Program-made: the position numbers and the translations under genes | Source: TC-15 sp034437275 | Lineage (GTDB): Bacteria; Chloroflexota; Anaerolineae; Aggregatilineales; Aggregatilineaceae | Direction: 5' to 3' | DNA length: 64,000 nt | Assembly: GCA_034437275.1 (NCBI GenBank) | Contig: DAOTUD010000044.1 | Span: 31,408 to 95,407 of the forward strand | Shown: positions 36,403 to 46,631 of the stretch, one piece after another | How positions within the stretch are numbered: the stretch's first letter is position 1 | Layout of the letters: the number at the start of each line of letters is the position of its first letter | The notes under the pieces: model-generated | Databases searched by the model: none | What the model saw: the letters and a program-made list of their open reading frames with translations, nothing else | What the model was told of the DNA's origin: nothing

Positions 36403-38178
36403 ATGCTAAAAACCCACAACTGCGGCGAGCTGCGCGCAGCACACGCGGGCCAGCAGGTGACCCTGGCCGGTTGGGTCCACCGCTGGCGCGACCAGGGCGG
36501 GTTGGTGTTCTGGGATCTGCGTGACCGTTCGGGGATCGCCCAGGTGACGATCAACCAGGAGGCCACCCCGGCCATCCACGCCATCGCCAAAGACGTACGG
36601 AGCGAATGGGTGGTGCAGGTCACCGGCGAGGTTGTGATACGCCCGGAGGGCATGACCAACCCCGACCTGCCGACGGGTGAAGTCGAGGTGCAGGTCACCG
36701 ATCTGACCGTGCTCAACCAGGCCAAGACGCCGCCCTTCTACATCAACAAGGACGAAAAGATCGACGAGGCGCTGCGGATGCGGTATCGCTACCTGGACCT
36801 GCGCCGCCCGCCCATGCAGCACAACCTGGTCCTGCGGCACGACGTGATCCGCTTCATCCGCAATTACCTGTCGAATCAGGGGTTCATCGAGGTTGAAACG
36901 CCGATCCTGTTCAAGACCACCCCCGAAGGTGCGCGCGATTATCTGGTGCCGAGCCGTGTACATCCCGGCAAATTCTTCGCCCTGCCCCAGAGTCCGCAGC
37001 AGCTCAAGCAGTTGTTGATGGTCGCCGGGTACGAACGCTACTTCCAGATCGCGCGCTGCTTCCGCGACGAAGATCAGCGCGGCGACCGCCAGCCGGAATT
37101 TACCCAGCTTGACCTGGAGATGAGCTTTGTCGAGCGGGATGACGTGCTCGACCTGATCGAAGACCTGATGACGCGGCTGGTCGAGGAAGTGACCGACCGC
37201 GAACTGGTGACCAGGCCTTTCCCGCGCCTGAGCCACGCGGAAGCTCGGCTGCGCTACGGCACCGATAAGCCCGATCTGCGCTACGGCATGGAGATCGTCG
37301 ACATCAGCGATATCGCGGGCGAAACCGCGTTCCGTGTGTTTGCTGACAACGTCAAGGCCGGGCGTCCCGTCCGCGCGATCTGCGTGCCTGGCTGTGGCAC
37401 CTACAGCCGCAAGCAGCTTTCTGAACTGGAGGACATCGCCAAAGACGCCGGCGCGAAGGGGCTGGCCTGGATGGCGATTGAGGAAGGCGACGAAGGCCAG
37501 GTCCGCTCGCCGATTGGCAAGTTCTTCACCACCGAGCAACTGCTGGCCATCATCGAGCGCACCGCGGCGACCCCCGGCGACCTGCTGCTGTTCGCGTCCG
37601 ATACGGAAGACGTGGTGTGCCACGTGCTGGACACCATGCGCCGCGAGATGGCGGGCCGCCTGGAACTGGCCGACCCCAACCAGATCGCGTTTTGCTGGGT
37701 GATCGACTTCCCGCTGTTCGAGTGGAACGAAGATGAAGACCGCTGGGACCCCAGCCACCACCTGTTTACCGCGCCCATGCCGGAGGACGTCCCGCTGCTG
37801 GACAGCGCCCCCGGCCAGGCGCGCGGCCAGCAGTACGACCTGGCCTGCAACGGGTACGAGATCGCGGGCGGCAGCATCCGTATCCACAACCGTGCGATCC
37901 AGGAAAAAATCTTTGACCTGATCGGGCTGGATCTGGAGGACGTCAAACAGCGCTTCGGTCACATGCTGGAAGCGTTCGAATATGGCACCCCGCCGCACGG
38001 CGGCATCGCGCCCGGCCTCGACCGGCTGGTGATGCTGCTGGCGGGCGAGCCGAACATCCGCGAAGTGATCGCGTTCCCCAAGACCCAACAGGCCGCTGAC
38101 TTGATGGCCGGGGCACCGTCCGATCCAGAGCCCGGGCAGCTCGACGATCTGCACATTGCCATCGTGGACAAAAGCTGA
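36403..38178 (+). CDS. aspS: Aspartyl-tRNA synthetase
   Basis: The 591-residue class II synthetase has an N-terminal OB anticodon-binding domain (about 1-110), motif 2 RDEDQRGDRQPEFTQLD, an inserted GAD domain (about 290-400) typical of bacterial AspRS, and motif 3 GIAPGLDRLVMLL. It attaches aspartate to tRNA-Asp. A longer frame opens at 36217, but AGGGGG precedes the ATG at 36403 and the protein then starts at the usual place. It is a single-gene unit. Confidence 0.96.
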   Translation: MLKTHNCGELRAAHAGQQVTLAGWVHRWRDQGGLVFWDLRDRSGIAQVTINQEATPAIHAIAKDVRSEWVVQVTGEVVIRPEGMTNPDLPTGEVEVQVTDLTVLNQAKTPPFYINKDEKIDEALRMRYRYLDLRRPPMQHNLVLRHDVIRFIRNYLSNQGFIEVETPILFKTTPEGARDYLVPSRVHPGKFFALPQSPQQLKQLLMVAGYERYFQIARCFRDEDQRGDRQPEFTQLDLEMSFVERDDVLDLIEDLMTRLVEEVTDRELVTRPFPRLSHAEARLRYGTDKPDLRYGMEIVDISDIAGETAFRVFADNVKAGRPVRAICVPGCGTYSRKQLSELEDIAKDAGAKGLAWMAIEEGDEGQVRSPIGKFFTTEQLLAIIERTAATPGDLLLFASDTEDVVCHVLDTMRREMAGRLELADPNQIAFCWVIDFPLFEWNEDEDRWDPSHHLFTAPMPEDVPLLDSAPGQARGQQYDLACNGYEIAGGSIRIHNRAIQEKIFDLIGLDLEDVKQRFGHMLEAFEYGTPPHGGIAPGLDRLVMLLAGEPNIREVIAFPKTQQAADLMAGAPSDPEPGQLDDLHIAIVDKS

Positions 38179-38232
38179 GCGCTGGCTGGCCGGCCCAGGC
38201 CGGTATATACTGAGCAAAAAAGGAGGATAGTT

Positions 38233-38658
38233 ATGAGCGAAGAGCAATCGGGGATCAAGGCCATTGACAGCCTTTCCGCCAACGAGTTTCGCGTCGAGGT
38301 GAACGGCGAGGTCGCCACCGGGATTTTTGGCGTCAGCGGGCTGCACATCCGCCACGTTGACCTCACCGCCGGGCGGTTGGTCAACCAACCGCTGACGATT
38401 TCGAAAATGGTCCAGCAGGACCCGGCGCTGCCCTTCAACCAATGGACGCGCGAAACGCTGGACAATCCGACCGCCAAAGTCACGCGGGATGTGGCCGTGG
38501 TGGCGATGGACGAAGGCGTCGAAACGCGCCGCTGGGTGTACAAAAACGTCTGGATCACCGATATCGCGTTTTCTGACTTCGATTCGGGGGACGATGCTTT
38601 GATCGAAGAACGGCTTACCCTCCAGCATGACGGTGTTGAGGAAATCTGGCCCGAATAG
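38233..38658 (+). CDS. Phage-tail-tube-like (gp19 family) protein, orphan
   Basis: The 141-residue protein has the layout of the T4 gp19/contractile-injection tube family: ANEFRVEVNGE, then GIFGVSGL, a central LPFNQWT segment replacing the usual L.W.W, then a REVxVxxMDE-like strand and a final beta segment. Such subunits stack into Hcp-like rings. No sheath, baseplate or spike gene is near, so a phage or injection-system role here is doubtful. AAAGGAGG precedes the ATG, and a terminator follows. I am moderately sure of the fold and unsure of the function. Confidence 0.55.
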   Translation: MSEEQSGIKAIDSLSANEFRVEVNGEVATGIFGVSGLHIRHVDLTAGRLVNQPLTISKMVQQDPALPFNQWTRETLDNPTAKVTRDVAVVAMDEGVETRRWVYKNVWITDIAFSDFDSGDDALIEERLTLQHDGVEEIWPE

Positions 38659-38680
38659 CCCCCGCCGATATCCTAACGTC

Positions 38681-38716
38681 AAAAAGCGCTCCCGGCTGGC
38701 AGGCGAGCGCTTTTTT
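38681..38716. terminator. Bidirectional rho-independent terminator
   Basis: AAAAAGCGCT and AGCGCTTTTTT flank a GC-rich loop between the convergent genes at 38233-38658 and 38747-39160. Confidence 0.8.
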
Positions 38717-38746
38717 GATGGGCAGGATTGTGCTGTGCGGCTAACG

Positions 38747-39160
38747 TCACAGCAGCATGATGATGACGACTGTCACGGCGAAAAGTTCGGAAAAGCCCAG
38801 GCCGGTCGCCAGCGCGACGGCGCGGCTGCCGGTCAGCTTATTCATCCCTTTGGGGTTGTAATGTTCCCAGGTTTCGGTCCCGATCAGCAGGCTGAAGGGC
38901 AGCGCGATCACGATGGCGGCGAAGATGATCAGTGCGCCGCTCGTGCTTTTGTCCAGGAGCTGCGCGCCGGCATAGAAAATGCTGAATAAGGCGGCAAACA
39001 ACAGCAGCCCGACCGCTTTCGCCCGCTGGGTGTTGCGCTTCAGGTCGATGAGATAGGGCGCGTCTTCGAAGTACGGCATTGCCATCACGATCCAGGCCCC
39101 GATGGCGAGCGTGGTCCCCAGCGAGCTTAGCAACACCCCCAGCCAGGCATAACCGGTCAT
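38747..39160 (-). CDS. Uncharacterised integral membrane protein
   Basis: The 137-residue protein has about four hydrophobic helices (about 5-28, 50-68, 74-92, 113-137) and a PYFEDAPYL loop. I recognise no family. AAAGGGG precedes the ATG at 39160. It is a lone minus-strand gene between two plus-strand genes. Confidence 0.65.
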   Translation of the reverse strand: MTGYAWLGVLLSSLGTTLAIGAWIVMAMPYFEDAPYLIDLKRNTQRAKAVGLLLFAALFSIFYAGAQLLDKSTSGALIIFAAIVIALPFSLLIGTETWEHYNPKGMNKLTGSRAVALATGLGFSELFAVTVVIIMLL

Positions 39161-39307
39161 AAGCTGATTCCCCTTTTTGAAATGCTGAAGTTGATTCTCC
39201 TATTATACGCACCGGCAGCGCAAAGTGTTCAATATTGGCCACACCAGAGTTTTTGATGGTATCATTAGCCACACATCGCCGACGCAACAGGAGGCAAAAA
39301 GCGTTAT

Positions 39308-39715
39308 ATGGCAACCAATGCAAGCACCTGGTTTTATGCAGAACCGGAACACCAGGCCTACCTGCTCGAAGAGCGGGTGAACCATACCTTTTGGAATAAT
39401 CGCATCACGGCCATCAGTCTGGACTGCACGCACGCCGAACCACCGTTCGAGATGGTGGGCGAATGGCACGCGGTGCCGCTGACGATCGAATGGGAACCCA
39501 ACGATTATTTTGTGCTGCGCACCGTGCCGCACGAAGAACAAATCGATTTGCTGCTGGTCGGCCTTAAGGAAATTCTGGGCTTTCCGCCCACGATCTCGTA
39601 CGTCGATCCAGATGGCCAACTGATCGCCGAGTGGTGGGTCAAGGACCCGGAAGAACGGATCAGCGAAATCCAGGGCAACCCCAACTATCGCAGCATCAAA
39701 CGCTACAAAAGTTAA
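39308..39715 (+). CDS. Uncharacterised acidic protein
   Basis: The 135-residue protein is acidic and aromatic, with WFYAEPEHQAYLLEERVN at the start and YVDPDGQLIAEWWVKDPEER later. There is no signal peptide or membrane segment. I recognise no family. AGGAGG lies before the ATG, and its stop is 12 bases before the next gene, so the two form a pair. Confidence 0.65.
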   Translation: MATNASTWFYAEPEHQAYLLEERVNHTFWNNRITAISLDCTHAEPPFEMVGEWHAVPLTIEWEPNDYFVLRTVPHEEQIDLLLVGLKEILGFPPTISYVDPDGQLIAEWWVKDPEERISEIQGNPNYRSIKRYKS

Positions 39716-39727
39716 AGGCGAACGGTT

Positions 39728-40327
39728 ATGAGTAGCAAACCGCCGACTCTGGCGTTTGATCTCGAACGGGATTTGCGCACACTGGCGGCTATGGCGTCGA
39801 ATTTGACCCCATATTTGTACGAAAACGACATTTATGGGTATCTGGCCGGCGATCTGCCTGATCTGACGCTGGGCGGGCTGCTGCTGCGGCTGTACCGGCT
39901 GTCCAGGTTAGGCGATGTGCTGGCTGCCGAGCAGCAGACGGTCGTCAAAGATGCGCAGTTGAATTTTGAGGCCGAACGGTCACAGTGGGCGGTGCATTAC
40001 GAGGAGAAGCTGCGGCGCGAACTCAGCGCGCGGCTGGACGCTCTCGCGCGGTATCTGGGCGAATGCCGCGAGGATATTGGGGCCTGCGCATCCGAATACC
40101 CGGTCCAGGCGGAAAAACGGACCATCATCAAGCACCTGGTGGACGAGGCCAACGCGCACGACGCCCTGCCGGATGACCTGCGCGAACGGGTGCCCGCGCT
40201 CGACCAGCAGCTAAAGCGCCATTTCCAGGAAGGTTCCTTCGTGATCGCAGACGACCGGCTGAAGCCCGTCTATCCGCCGCGTAAATTCTGGTGGCTGTAC
40301 GGCTTCATCCCGGAAACTCGCGACTGA
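39728..40327 (+). CDS. Uncharacterised helical protein
   Basis: The 199-residue protein is largely alpha-helical, with a probable coiled coil at about 70-115, and ends in an aromatic KFWWLYGFIPETRD segment. No family is recognised. It follows the acidic protein gene by 12 bases and is presumably its partner in one transcript. Confidence 0.65.
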   Translation: MSSKPPTLAFDLERDLRTLAAMASNLTPYLYENDIYGYLAGDLPDLTLGGLLLRLYRLSRLGDVLAAEQQTVVKDAQLNFEAERSQWAVHYEEKLRRELSARLDALARYLGECREDIGACASEYPVQAEKRTIIKHLVDEANAHDALPDDLRERVPALDQQLKRHFQEGSFVIADDRLKPVYPPRKFWWLYGFIPETRD

Positions 40328-40355
40328 GCCGGCAGCAGCCCTACCCCCCACCGCC

Positions 40356-40390
40356 AAAAAACGACCGGGCCAGGTCGCCCGGTCGTTGGC
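40356..40390. terminator. Bidirectional hairpin terminator
   Basis: ACGACCGGGC pairs perfectly with GCCCGGTCGT across CAGGTC. An A-run on the plus-strand 5' side gives a good T-run for the minus-strand phosphoesterase; the plus side has only TT. Confidence 0.75.
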
Positions 40391-40402
40391 ATGATCAGGG
40401 CA

Positions 40403-41134
40403 TTACCATCCATGTTCCAGGCGCGTGATCAGGCGCTCCGGCAGATCATGTTTGCGCATCCGGTCCTGTGTGGCCTGAATGTCATACGGAATCCGGCGGT
40501 GCTCGAACACGGCGTCTTCGACATGTAGAATGCCATAGGCCGCGTCTTTGTTCGAATCGCGCGGTTGGCCCACGCTGCCGGGGTTGATGATCAGCCGGTT
40601 GCCGTTCAGGTGCTTCGGCTCGCCATAGGCGGGCTGGAGCGCTTCAGTATCGCCGCGCGTGTCGGTCAGTTGGAAGATCACCGGGGTGTGGGTGTGGCCC
40701 ACAAAGCAGTACGGTGTCTCAAAGTGCGGGAAGTTCAGCGCCGCGATCAACGGGTCGAGGATATACTCCCAGATCGGCTCGCGGGGGCTGGCATGGGCCA
40801 GCGTATAATTCCCGAGCACAAACGTCGTCGGCAGCGCTTCCAGGTAGGCGGTGTTTTCCGGGGTGAGGGTTTCGCGCGTCCAGGTGACGGCGCGCCGGGC
40901 ATCGGCGTTAAAGGTGCGGATGTCCAGCCGTACCAACGCGGCCCAGTCATGATTACCGGCCAGGCACAGATGCGGCAAGCTTTGCAGCAGATCGCAGCAT
41001 TCGTTGGGGTCCGGCCCATAGCCGACCACATCCCCCAGGCACCAGACGTAATCCCACTCGCCTTTGGCGTCTTCCAGCACCGTCTCAAAAGCGGTCAGGT
41101 TAGCGTGAATATCGGAGATAACGAGAACTCGCAT
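40403..41134 (-). CDS. YfcE/MJ0936-type metallophosphoesterase
   Basis: The 243-residue protein has SDIHANL, GDVVGYG, GNHDWA and GHTHTP, the full dimetal phosphoesterase motif set. The family cleaves phosphodiesters or phosphomonoesters; the in vivo substrate is unknown. Since class III cyclases are encoded elsewhere in the window, a cyclic-nucleotide substrate is conceivable but unsupported. The ATG at 41134 has AGGA ten bases upstream. It diverges from ychF. Confidence 0.88.
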   Translation of the reverse strand: MRVLVISDIHANLTAFETVLEDAKGEWDYVWCLGDVVGYGPDPNECCDLLQSLPHLCLAGNHDWAALVRLDIRTFNADARRAVTWTRETLTPENTAYLEALPTTFVLGNYTLAHASPREPIWEYILDPLIAALNFPHFETPYCFVGHTHTPVIFQLTDTRGDTEALQPAYGEPKHLNGNRLIINPGSVGQPRDSNKDAAYGILHVEDAVFEHRRIPYDIQATQDRMRKHDLPERLITRLEHGW

Positions 41135-41257
41135 ACGGTTCAATTCCTGCTCAATGTTTACACAATATGAATTATTTGATGATGATAGCATAATTCAGAA
41201 AGTGTGGCGAGTGGGTCGATCCCCGTTGCCAGAAGCTATCGCCTGCCGTGCGGTGGT

Positions 41258-41286
41258 TTGATCCGCCGGCAGCGTTTGGGTATGAT
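41258..41286 (+). promoter_or_regulatory. Promoter of ychF
   Basis: TTGATC at 41258-41263 and TATGAT at 41281-41286 are separated by 17 bases and lie 56 bases before the ychF ATG. Confidence 0.6.
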
Positions 41287-41341
41287 ACCGCCAGCAGCGT
41301 CGAAAACGATGATTCCCCTACGGGAGGCAATCCATAGCCCT

Positions 41342-42442
<1,101 letters not shown>

Positions 42443-42469
42443 TAATCACGCCTGGGTCCACGCCAATAA

Positions 42470-42510
42470 AAAGCGCCAGCCTGCCGAGGGGCAAGTTGGC
42501 GCTCATCTTT
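42470..42510. terminator. Bidirectional terminator ending the Wood-Ljungdahl operon and ychF
   Basis: AGCGCCA and TGGCGCT pair across an 18-base loop. On the minus strand CTTTTTA follows; on the plus strand CATCTTTT. It lies between ychF and the last operon gene. Confidence 0.7.
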
Positions 42511-42534
42511 TGGGTTGCCTGCACACCCGCGCGC

Positions 42535-43323
42535 TTAGAGGACCTGCTCCATCTGCTGGGCCACCGCCTGATACACCGGCGAGTCGGCAGGCAGTGCCAC
42601 AAGCGGCTCCCCGCTGAACTCGAGCGTGAGCAACTGCTCGTCGTGGGGCACGACGCCCAACAGCGGGATGTCCAACTCGTCGATCTTGGCGCGCAGCGGG
42701 TCCGGGATGGTCTCGCCGCGCAGCCCGTTGAGGATCAGGTAGGTCGCGTTGATGTTGATGTCCAACTTGTGCCGAAACGCCGCGATGCGTTCTGCGGCCA
42801 GGATGCCGCGCTGTGTCGGGTCGGTGATGACCAGCAAGACCTCGACATCGCGCGTGGTGCGGCGGCTGAGATGTTCCAGCCCGGCCTCGTTATCGACCAC
42901 AACATAGCGGTAATTCTTGCTGATGGTGTCGATCACCTGCCGCAGATTATGGTTCACCGCGCAGTAACAGCCCGGCCCCTCGGAGCGCCCCATCGCGATC
43001 AGGTCGAAACGGTCGCCTTCAGACAACGACGAGCGAATCTCGTAGTTCAAATAGTCCTGCTTGGTCATGCCGCCCGGCAGGCTGCCCATCGCCGCGCCGC
43101 TGGCCGTGAGGGATTGCTGCACCTCTTCCAGCAGGTTCTCGCGGATGTCGCCTACCGTCCACTCCAAGTCCAGGCCAAGCACCAGGTGCAGGTTACTGCT
43201 CGGATCGGCGTCGATGGCCAGAATAGCGCCGGGTTGGGTCGCCATCAGGTATTTGATGACCAGCGCAGCGACGGTCGTTTTGCCTACGCCGCCTTTCCCG
43301 GCCAGTGCGATAGTGGTTGTCAT
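42535..43323 (-). CDS. cooC: CooC-type Ni-insertion ATPase (copy 1)
   Basis: The 262-residue MinD-like ATPase has the deviant Walker A GKGGVGKTT at about 8-16 and the CooC-specific GPGCYCA with a CxC pair that bridges the dimer through metal. CooC proteins load nickel into CO dehydrogenase or acetyl-CoA synthase. It is the last gene of the operon, and its start overlaps the stop of copy 2 by four bases (ATGA). One copy may serve each enzyme, but the sequence does not say which. Confidence 0.9.
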   Translation of the reverse strand: MTTTIALAGKGGVGKTTVAALVIKYLMATQPGAILAIDADPSSNLHLVLGLDLEWTVGDIRENLLEEVQQSLTASGAAMGSLPGGMTKQDYLNYEIRSSLSEGDRFDLIAMGRSEGPGCYCAVNHNLRQVIDTISKNYRYVVVDNEAGLEHLSRRTTRDVEVLLVITDPTQRGILAAERIAAFRHKLDININATYLILNGLRGETIPDPLRAKIDELDIPLLGVVPHDEQLLTLEFSGEPLVALPADSPVYQAVAQQMEQVL

Positions 43324-44108
43324 GATGCAGTCCCCTCATATTCGGCGGATAATTTGGTGGCGATGGTTTCCGCTGCCTCACGCAGCGCCGTGACATGGTC
43401 GTACACGGCCACTCCCTGGCGATCTGCGTCCTGAACCTGCGGCGCAAATGGCAGTGATCCCAGGAGCGGGATGCCGGGCGTATGCTCGCCCAGGTATTCG
43501 AGATCGCCGGTATCGCGTACTTTGTTCCCGACCAGCCACAGCTTGTCCAGGCCGATATCAGCGGCCAGCTTTTTGATCTTGGCGGCGGTGCCCAGGCTGC
43601 GCCGTGTGGGTTCGACCACGATCACCAGCGCGTCCACAAAGTCAACCGTCGCCCGGCCTAGATGCTCGACCCCGGCGTACATATCCAGCAGCAGCACGTC
43701 TTCATCACGAAAGAGCAGATGGGTGAACAACGTCTTGAGCATGGCGCTCTCCGGGCAGATGCAGCCCGAGCCGCCCAGATCGACCGATCCCATCTCCAGC
43801 AAATGCACGCCGCGATGCACCACGCTGAAGCGCTCGGGGAGGTCGTCGACGCGCGGGTTGATGGTGAAGAAACCGCCCACCGTGCCGGGTTTGGCCCCGG
43901 TGCGTTCTTCGATCAGGTCGTCCATTTCGGCGATAGGGTGCAGCCGGTCGCGCAGTTCCGACGGGAAGCCTAGCGCATCGGCCAGACAGGGGGCCGGGTC
44001 AGCATCGGCCACCAGGACATCACGGCCCGCATCGGCATACACCTGGGCCAGCAGCGCCGTCAGGGTGGTTTTGCCGACTCCGCCTTTTCCGCTGATAGCA
44101 AATTTCAT
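43320..44108 (-). CDS. cooC: CooC-type Ni-insertion ATPase (copy 2)
   Basis: The 262-residue paralogue has GKGGVGKTT near its N-terminus and a GSGCICPE CxC motif. It shares family, motifs and length with copy 1 but is clearly diverged, so this is not a recent duplication. It follows the MetV-MetF gene by 71 bases and is translationally coupled to copy 1. The presumed role is nickel delivery to the CO dehydrogenase or acetyl-CoA synthase encoded upstream. Confidence 0.9.
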   Translation of the reverse strand: MKFAISGKGGVGKTTLTALLAQVYADAGRDVLVADADPAPCLADALGFPSELRDRLHPIAEMDDLIEERTGAKPGTVGGFFTINPRVDDLPERFSVVHRGVHLLEMGSVDLGGSGCICPESAMLKTLFTHLLFRDEDVLLLDMYAGVEHLGRATVDFVDALVIVVEPTRRSLGTAAKIKKLAADIGLDKLWLVGNKVRDTGDLEYLGEHTPGIPLLGSLPFAPQVQDADRQGVAVYDHVTALREAAETIATKLSAEYEGTAS

Positions 44109-44179
44109 TATGTTGTCCTATCAAAAAAAGGAACACCACGCCGCAGTACTCCGCAGCCCGCGATGTCCCTGGTCTATTG

Positions 44180-45667
44180 TCACGAAGCGGTCGTTTCCTC
44201 GGCCTGTTCCGGTTCCGGCGGTTTGAAGTCCGGCGGCAGGAGTCCGGCCTCGGATATGATGCGCGGGACGATCTCCTCCCAGCCGACCGCCATCAGGTGG
44301 AAGCCGTCGACACCTTGCATGTCGCGGATCGCCTCGATCAGTTCCAGTGTGATCGTGACGCTTTCTTCCTCGACGCCGTCGCCGGCAGCCTCCAGGCGTT
44401 TCATCAACGTCTCCGGGATGAAGACGCCCGGCACGTCGCGGTCCATGTACTGCGCCATGCGCAGCGTCTTGATGGGCGTGATGCCGATCAGGATGTACAC
44501 TTTGTCCAGCACATCCCGTTTGGCCAGTTCGTTGAGCCAGACTTCCAGCCCGTCTGGGTCGAACACCAGGTTGGTCTGGAAGAACTGCGCCCCGGCGTTG
44601 ATCTTCTTGTGCTCGCGTAGGGCCTGGAAGTCCGGGCGCGAAGCAAACGGCGACGCCGCCGCCCCCAGGAACAGCTTGGGCGGGAACTTGAGCTTGCGCC
44701 CGTCTATATAGTGGCCCTCGTCGCGCATCCGGCGCAGCAGCCACAGCATCTGGATCGAATCCAGGTCGACCACGTCCAGGCGGCCCATCGGCGGCGGCCC
44801 CAAACGGCCACTGTCGCCGGACAGGCACAGCATATTACGAATGCCCAGCGCGCTGGCACCAATCACCTCGGATTGCAGCCCGGTGCGCGTGCGGTCGCGT
44901 GCGGCGATCTGCATCACTGGCTCGATATCGTGCTCGAGGGCGAACATGCTGCACGCCAGGCTCGACATGCGCGAGGTCGCCGACGGGTTGTCGGTGAAGT
45001 TGATCGCGGCAACATAGGGCTTGACCATATCCACGTTACGGCACAGCTTGCCGGTCGCCGTCGTGCGTGGGGGCGCAACCTCGGCAGTGACGACGAACTC
45101 TCCGGCTTGCAGGCGACGCTCGAGATCGGACATTGGCTCATCATATGCCGGCGGATGGTATTCCGCATCGCCCTGCCACCAGTCCGGCTGGCGGACCGGG
45201 TAGAAGACAGCGTCCCAGTTTGCGGCGCGTGTCGCGGGATCGCGCGACATCATGCCAGATACAAACTTCCTGACCCCGACCTGGCGCACCTGGCGCGCGA
45301 CATCGCCCCAGGTTTCGGTCCCGACCTGGTCCCAGTCCAGCGGCGGCAGCACTTCGAGCAGCTTGTCCTCGCGCCCCATCTTGAAGGCGCGCTCGTAGAT
45401 GTGGTACCAGATGCAGGGCCGGGTGGGGTCTACGTAACAGGCTTCTTCGGTCGAGCCGCCGCAGGGACCATTGCGCAGCCCTTTCGCACACTCCATCGGG
45501 CAGATGAAGGCGGTTTCTTGCAGCAGGCAGTTGCCGCACATCCGGCAGCCGAACAGCGGGCCTTTGACCCACCGTTCGACCATCGCCAGCAGGCGGCTGC
45601 TTAACGGCTCGCGTTTAAACGGATAGAATGGTGGTTGCCAGCGGCGACCGGGCGTGAATATCGGCAT
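44180..45667 (-). CDS. metF: Fused MetV-MetF methylenetetrahydrofolate reductase
   Basis: The 495-residue protein joins two parts. Residues about 35-95 form a cysteine-rich MetV/MTHFR_C module with Cys41, 44, 47, 56, 60, 69, 77 and 85, including NGPCGG. Residues about 185-480 are a MetF-like TIM barrel starting EFVVTAEVAPPR. In acetogens these are usually separate subunits. The enzyme reduces methylene-THF to methyl-THF, the last methyl-branch step before the corrinoid protein. It lies between acsE and the CooC genes. GGAAGG lies about 12 bases upstream. Confidence 0.88.
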   Translation of the reverse strand: MPIFTPGRRWQPPFYPFKREPLSSRLLAMVERWVKGPLFGCRMCGNCLLQETAFICPMECAKGLRNGPCGGSTEEACYVDPTRPCIWYHIYERAFKMGREDKLLEVLPPLDWDQVGTETWGDVARQVRQVGVRKFVSGMMSRDPATRAANWDAVFYPVRQPDWWQGDAEYHPPAYDEPMSDLERRLQAGEFVVTAEVAPPRTTATGKLCRNVDMVKPYVAAINFTDNPSATSRMSSLACSMFALEHDIEPVMQIAARDRTRTGLQSEVIGASALGIRNMLCLSGDSGRLGPPPMGRLDVVDLDSIQMLWLLRRMRDEGHYIDGRKLKFPPKLFLGAAASPFASRPDFQALREHKKINAGAQFFQTNLVFDPDGLEVWLNELAKRDVLDKVYILIGITPIKTLRMAQYMDRDVPGVFIPETLMKRLEAAGDGVEEESVTITLELIEAIRDMQGVDGFHLMAVGWEEIVPRIISEAGLLPPDFKPPEPEQAEETTAS

Positions 45668-45685
45668 TATGCTCTAGCCTTCCTA

Positions 45686-46621
45686 TTAGGCGGTTGCCTC
45701 CTGCTGCAGATACGAATCGGCGTAAATGACCTTGTTCAACAGAATCTGGACCGTCTTCCAGATCGCCATTTGTTCTGGATCGCTGGTGTCTACATCCTGA
45801 ATCGTCGGGTCTTCCATCGCCGCGATGCGATCGTGTAGCTTGAGATACAGGCGACCGACGGGTGTCTTCTCGTCGCGCGTTTCGATAATTCGAATAACCT
45901 CTTTTAGTTCCTCATCCAACGGGTCGGCGATCATCATCTCCAACCCGGCTCCCATCAGCATCGCGCAGTAGGTCCGGTTGATCAGCGGGCGATTTTCCTG
46001 CGGCACCGCGTTCGAGACGTTCGACAGCCCCACCGAAATCATGGGCGGCGGGTCCCAGACCACCTCCAGGGTGCGGATCGCTTCGATCAGTTCCGGGCAG
46101 TACTCCTGGCAGCCGGACACGGTCAGCACCAGCGGGTCGATGATCAGGTCGGTGATCGGAAAGTCGATCTCCAACATGCGCGGGATCAGTTGTTCAATAG
46201 CGATTGTAACACGTTCATCGGCGCCGACGGGAATCCCGCTTTTGCCCATCGTCAGCGCCAGCAGGCGCGCGTTATACTGCTTGGCCAGCAGCGGGACTTT
46301 CTCCAGGCGTTCCGGCTCCGCTGAGGTGGAATTGATGATCGGTTGGGCCTTGGTCACTTTCTTGAGGCCCGCCTCGATGCCGTTAATGTTGGTGCTGTCA
46401 AAGCTCAACGGCACATCGACCACCGCCTCGACCGTTTCCGTGATCCAGGGGAACACTTCGTCCCAGTCTTTTTTGCGCGGGCCGAGGTTGAGATCGAGCG
46501 CCTGCGCGCCACCCTCGACCTGGCGCACGGCCAAATCCTGGAAGAACTTAGCGTCCCGGTTCTTAAGCGCATCTTTGACGCGCTGCGAAATGATATGGAT
46601 GTTTTCCCCAATAATATACAT
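45686..46621 (-). CDS. acsE: Methyl-THF:corrinoid iron-sulfur protein methyltransferase
   Basis: The 311-residue protein is a pterin-binding TIM barrel with GENIHIISQRV at the start, DLNLGPRKKDW and LSFDSTNINGIEAGL segments. AcsE moves the methyl group of methyl-THF onto Co(I) of the corrinoid protein encoded upstream. About 50 extra C-terminal residues exceed the usual length. It lies 10 bases after the activator gene and 18 before metVF. Confidence 0.93.
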   Translation of the reverse strand: MYIIGENIHIISQRVKDALKNRDAKFFQDLAVRQVEGGAQALDLNLGPRKKDWDEVFPWITETVEAVVDVPLSFDSTNINGIEAGLKKVTKAQPIINSTSAEPERLEKVPLLAKQYNARLLALTMGKSGIPVGADERVTIAIEQLIPRMLEIDFPITDLIIDPLVLTVSGCQEYCPELIEAIRTLEVVWDPPPMISVGLSNVSNAVPQENRPLINRTYCAMLMGAGLEMMIADPLDEELKEVIRIIETRDEKTPVGRLYLKLHDRIAAMEDPTIQDVDTSDPEQMAIWKTVQILLNKVIYADSYLQQEATA

Positions 46622-46631
46622 GGCTGCTCCT

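Noticed and set aside
36406..38682. Open frame of 758 codons on the minus strand opposite aspS
   Set aside because: It mirrors the aspS codon pattern and shows no family features.
38233..40327. Remnant prophage around the tail-tube-like gene
   Set aside because: The neighbours are not phage genes, no integrase or attachment repeats are seen, and composition matches the surroundings.
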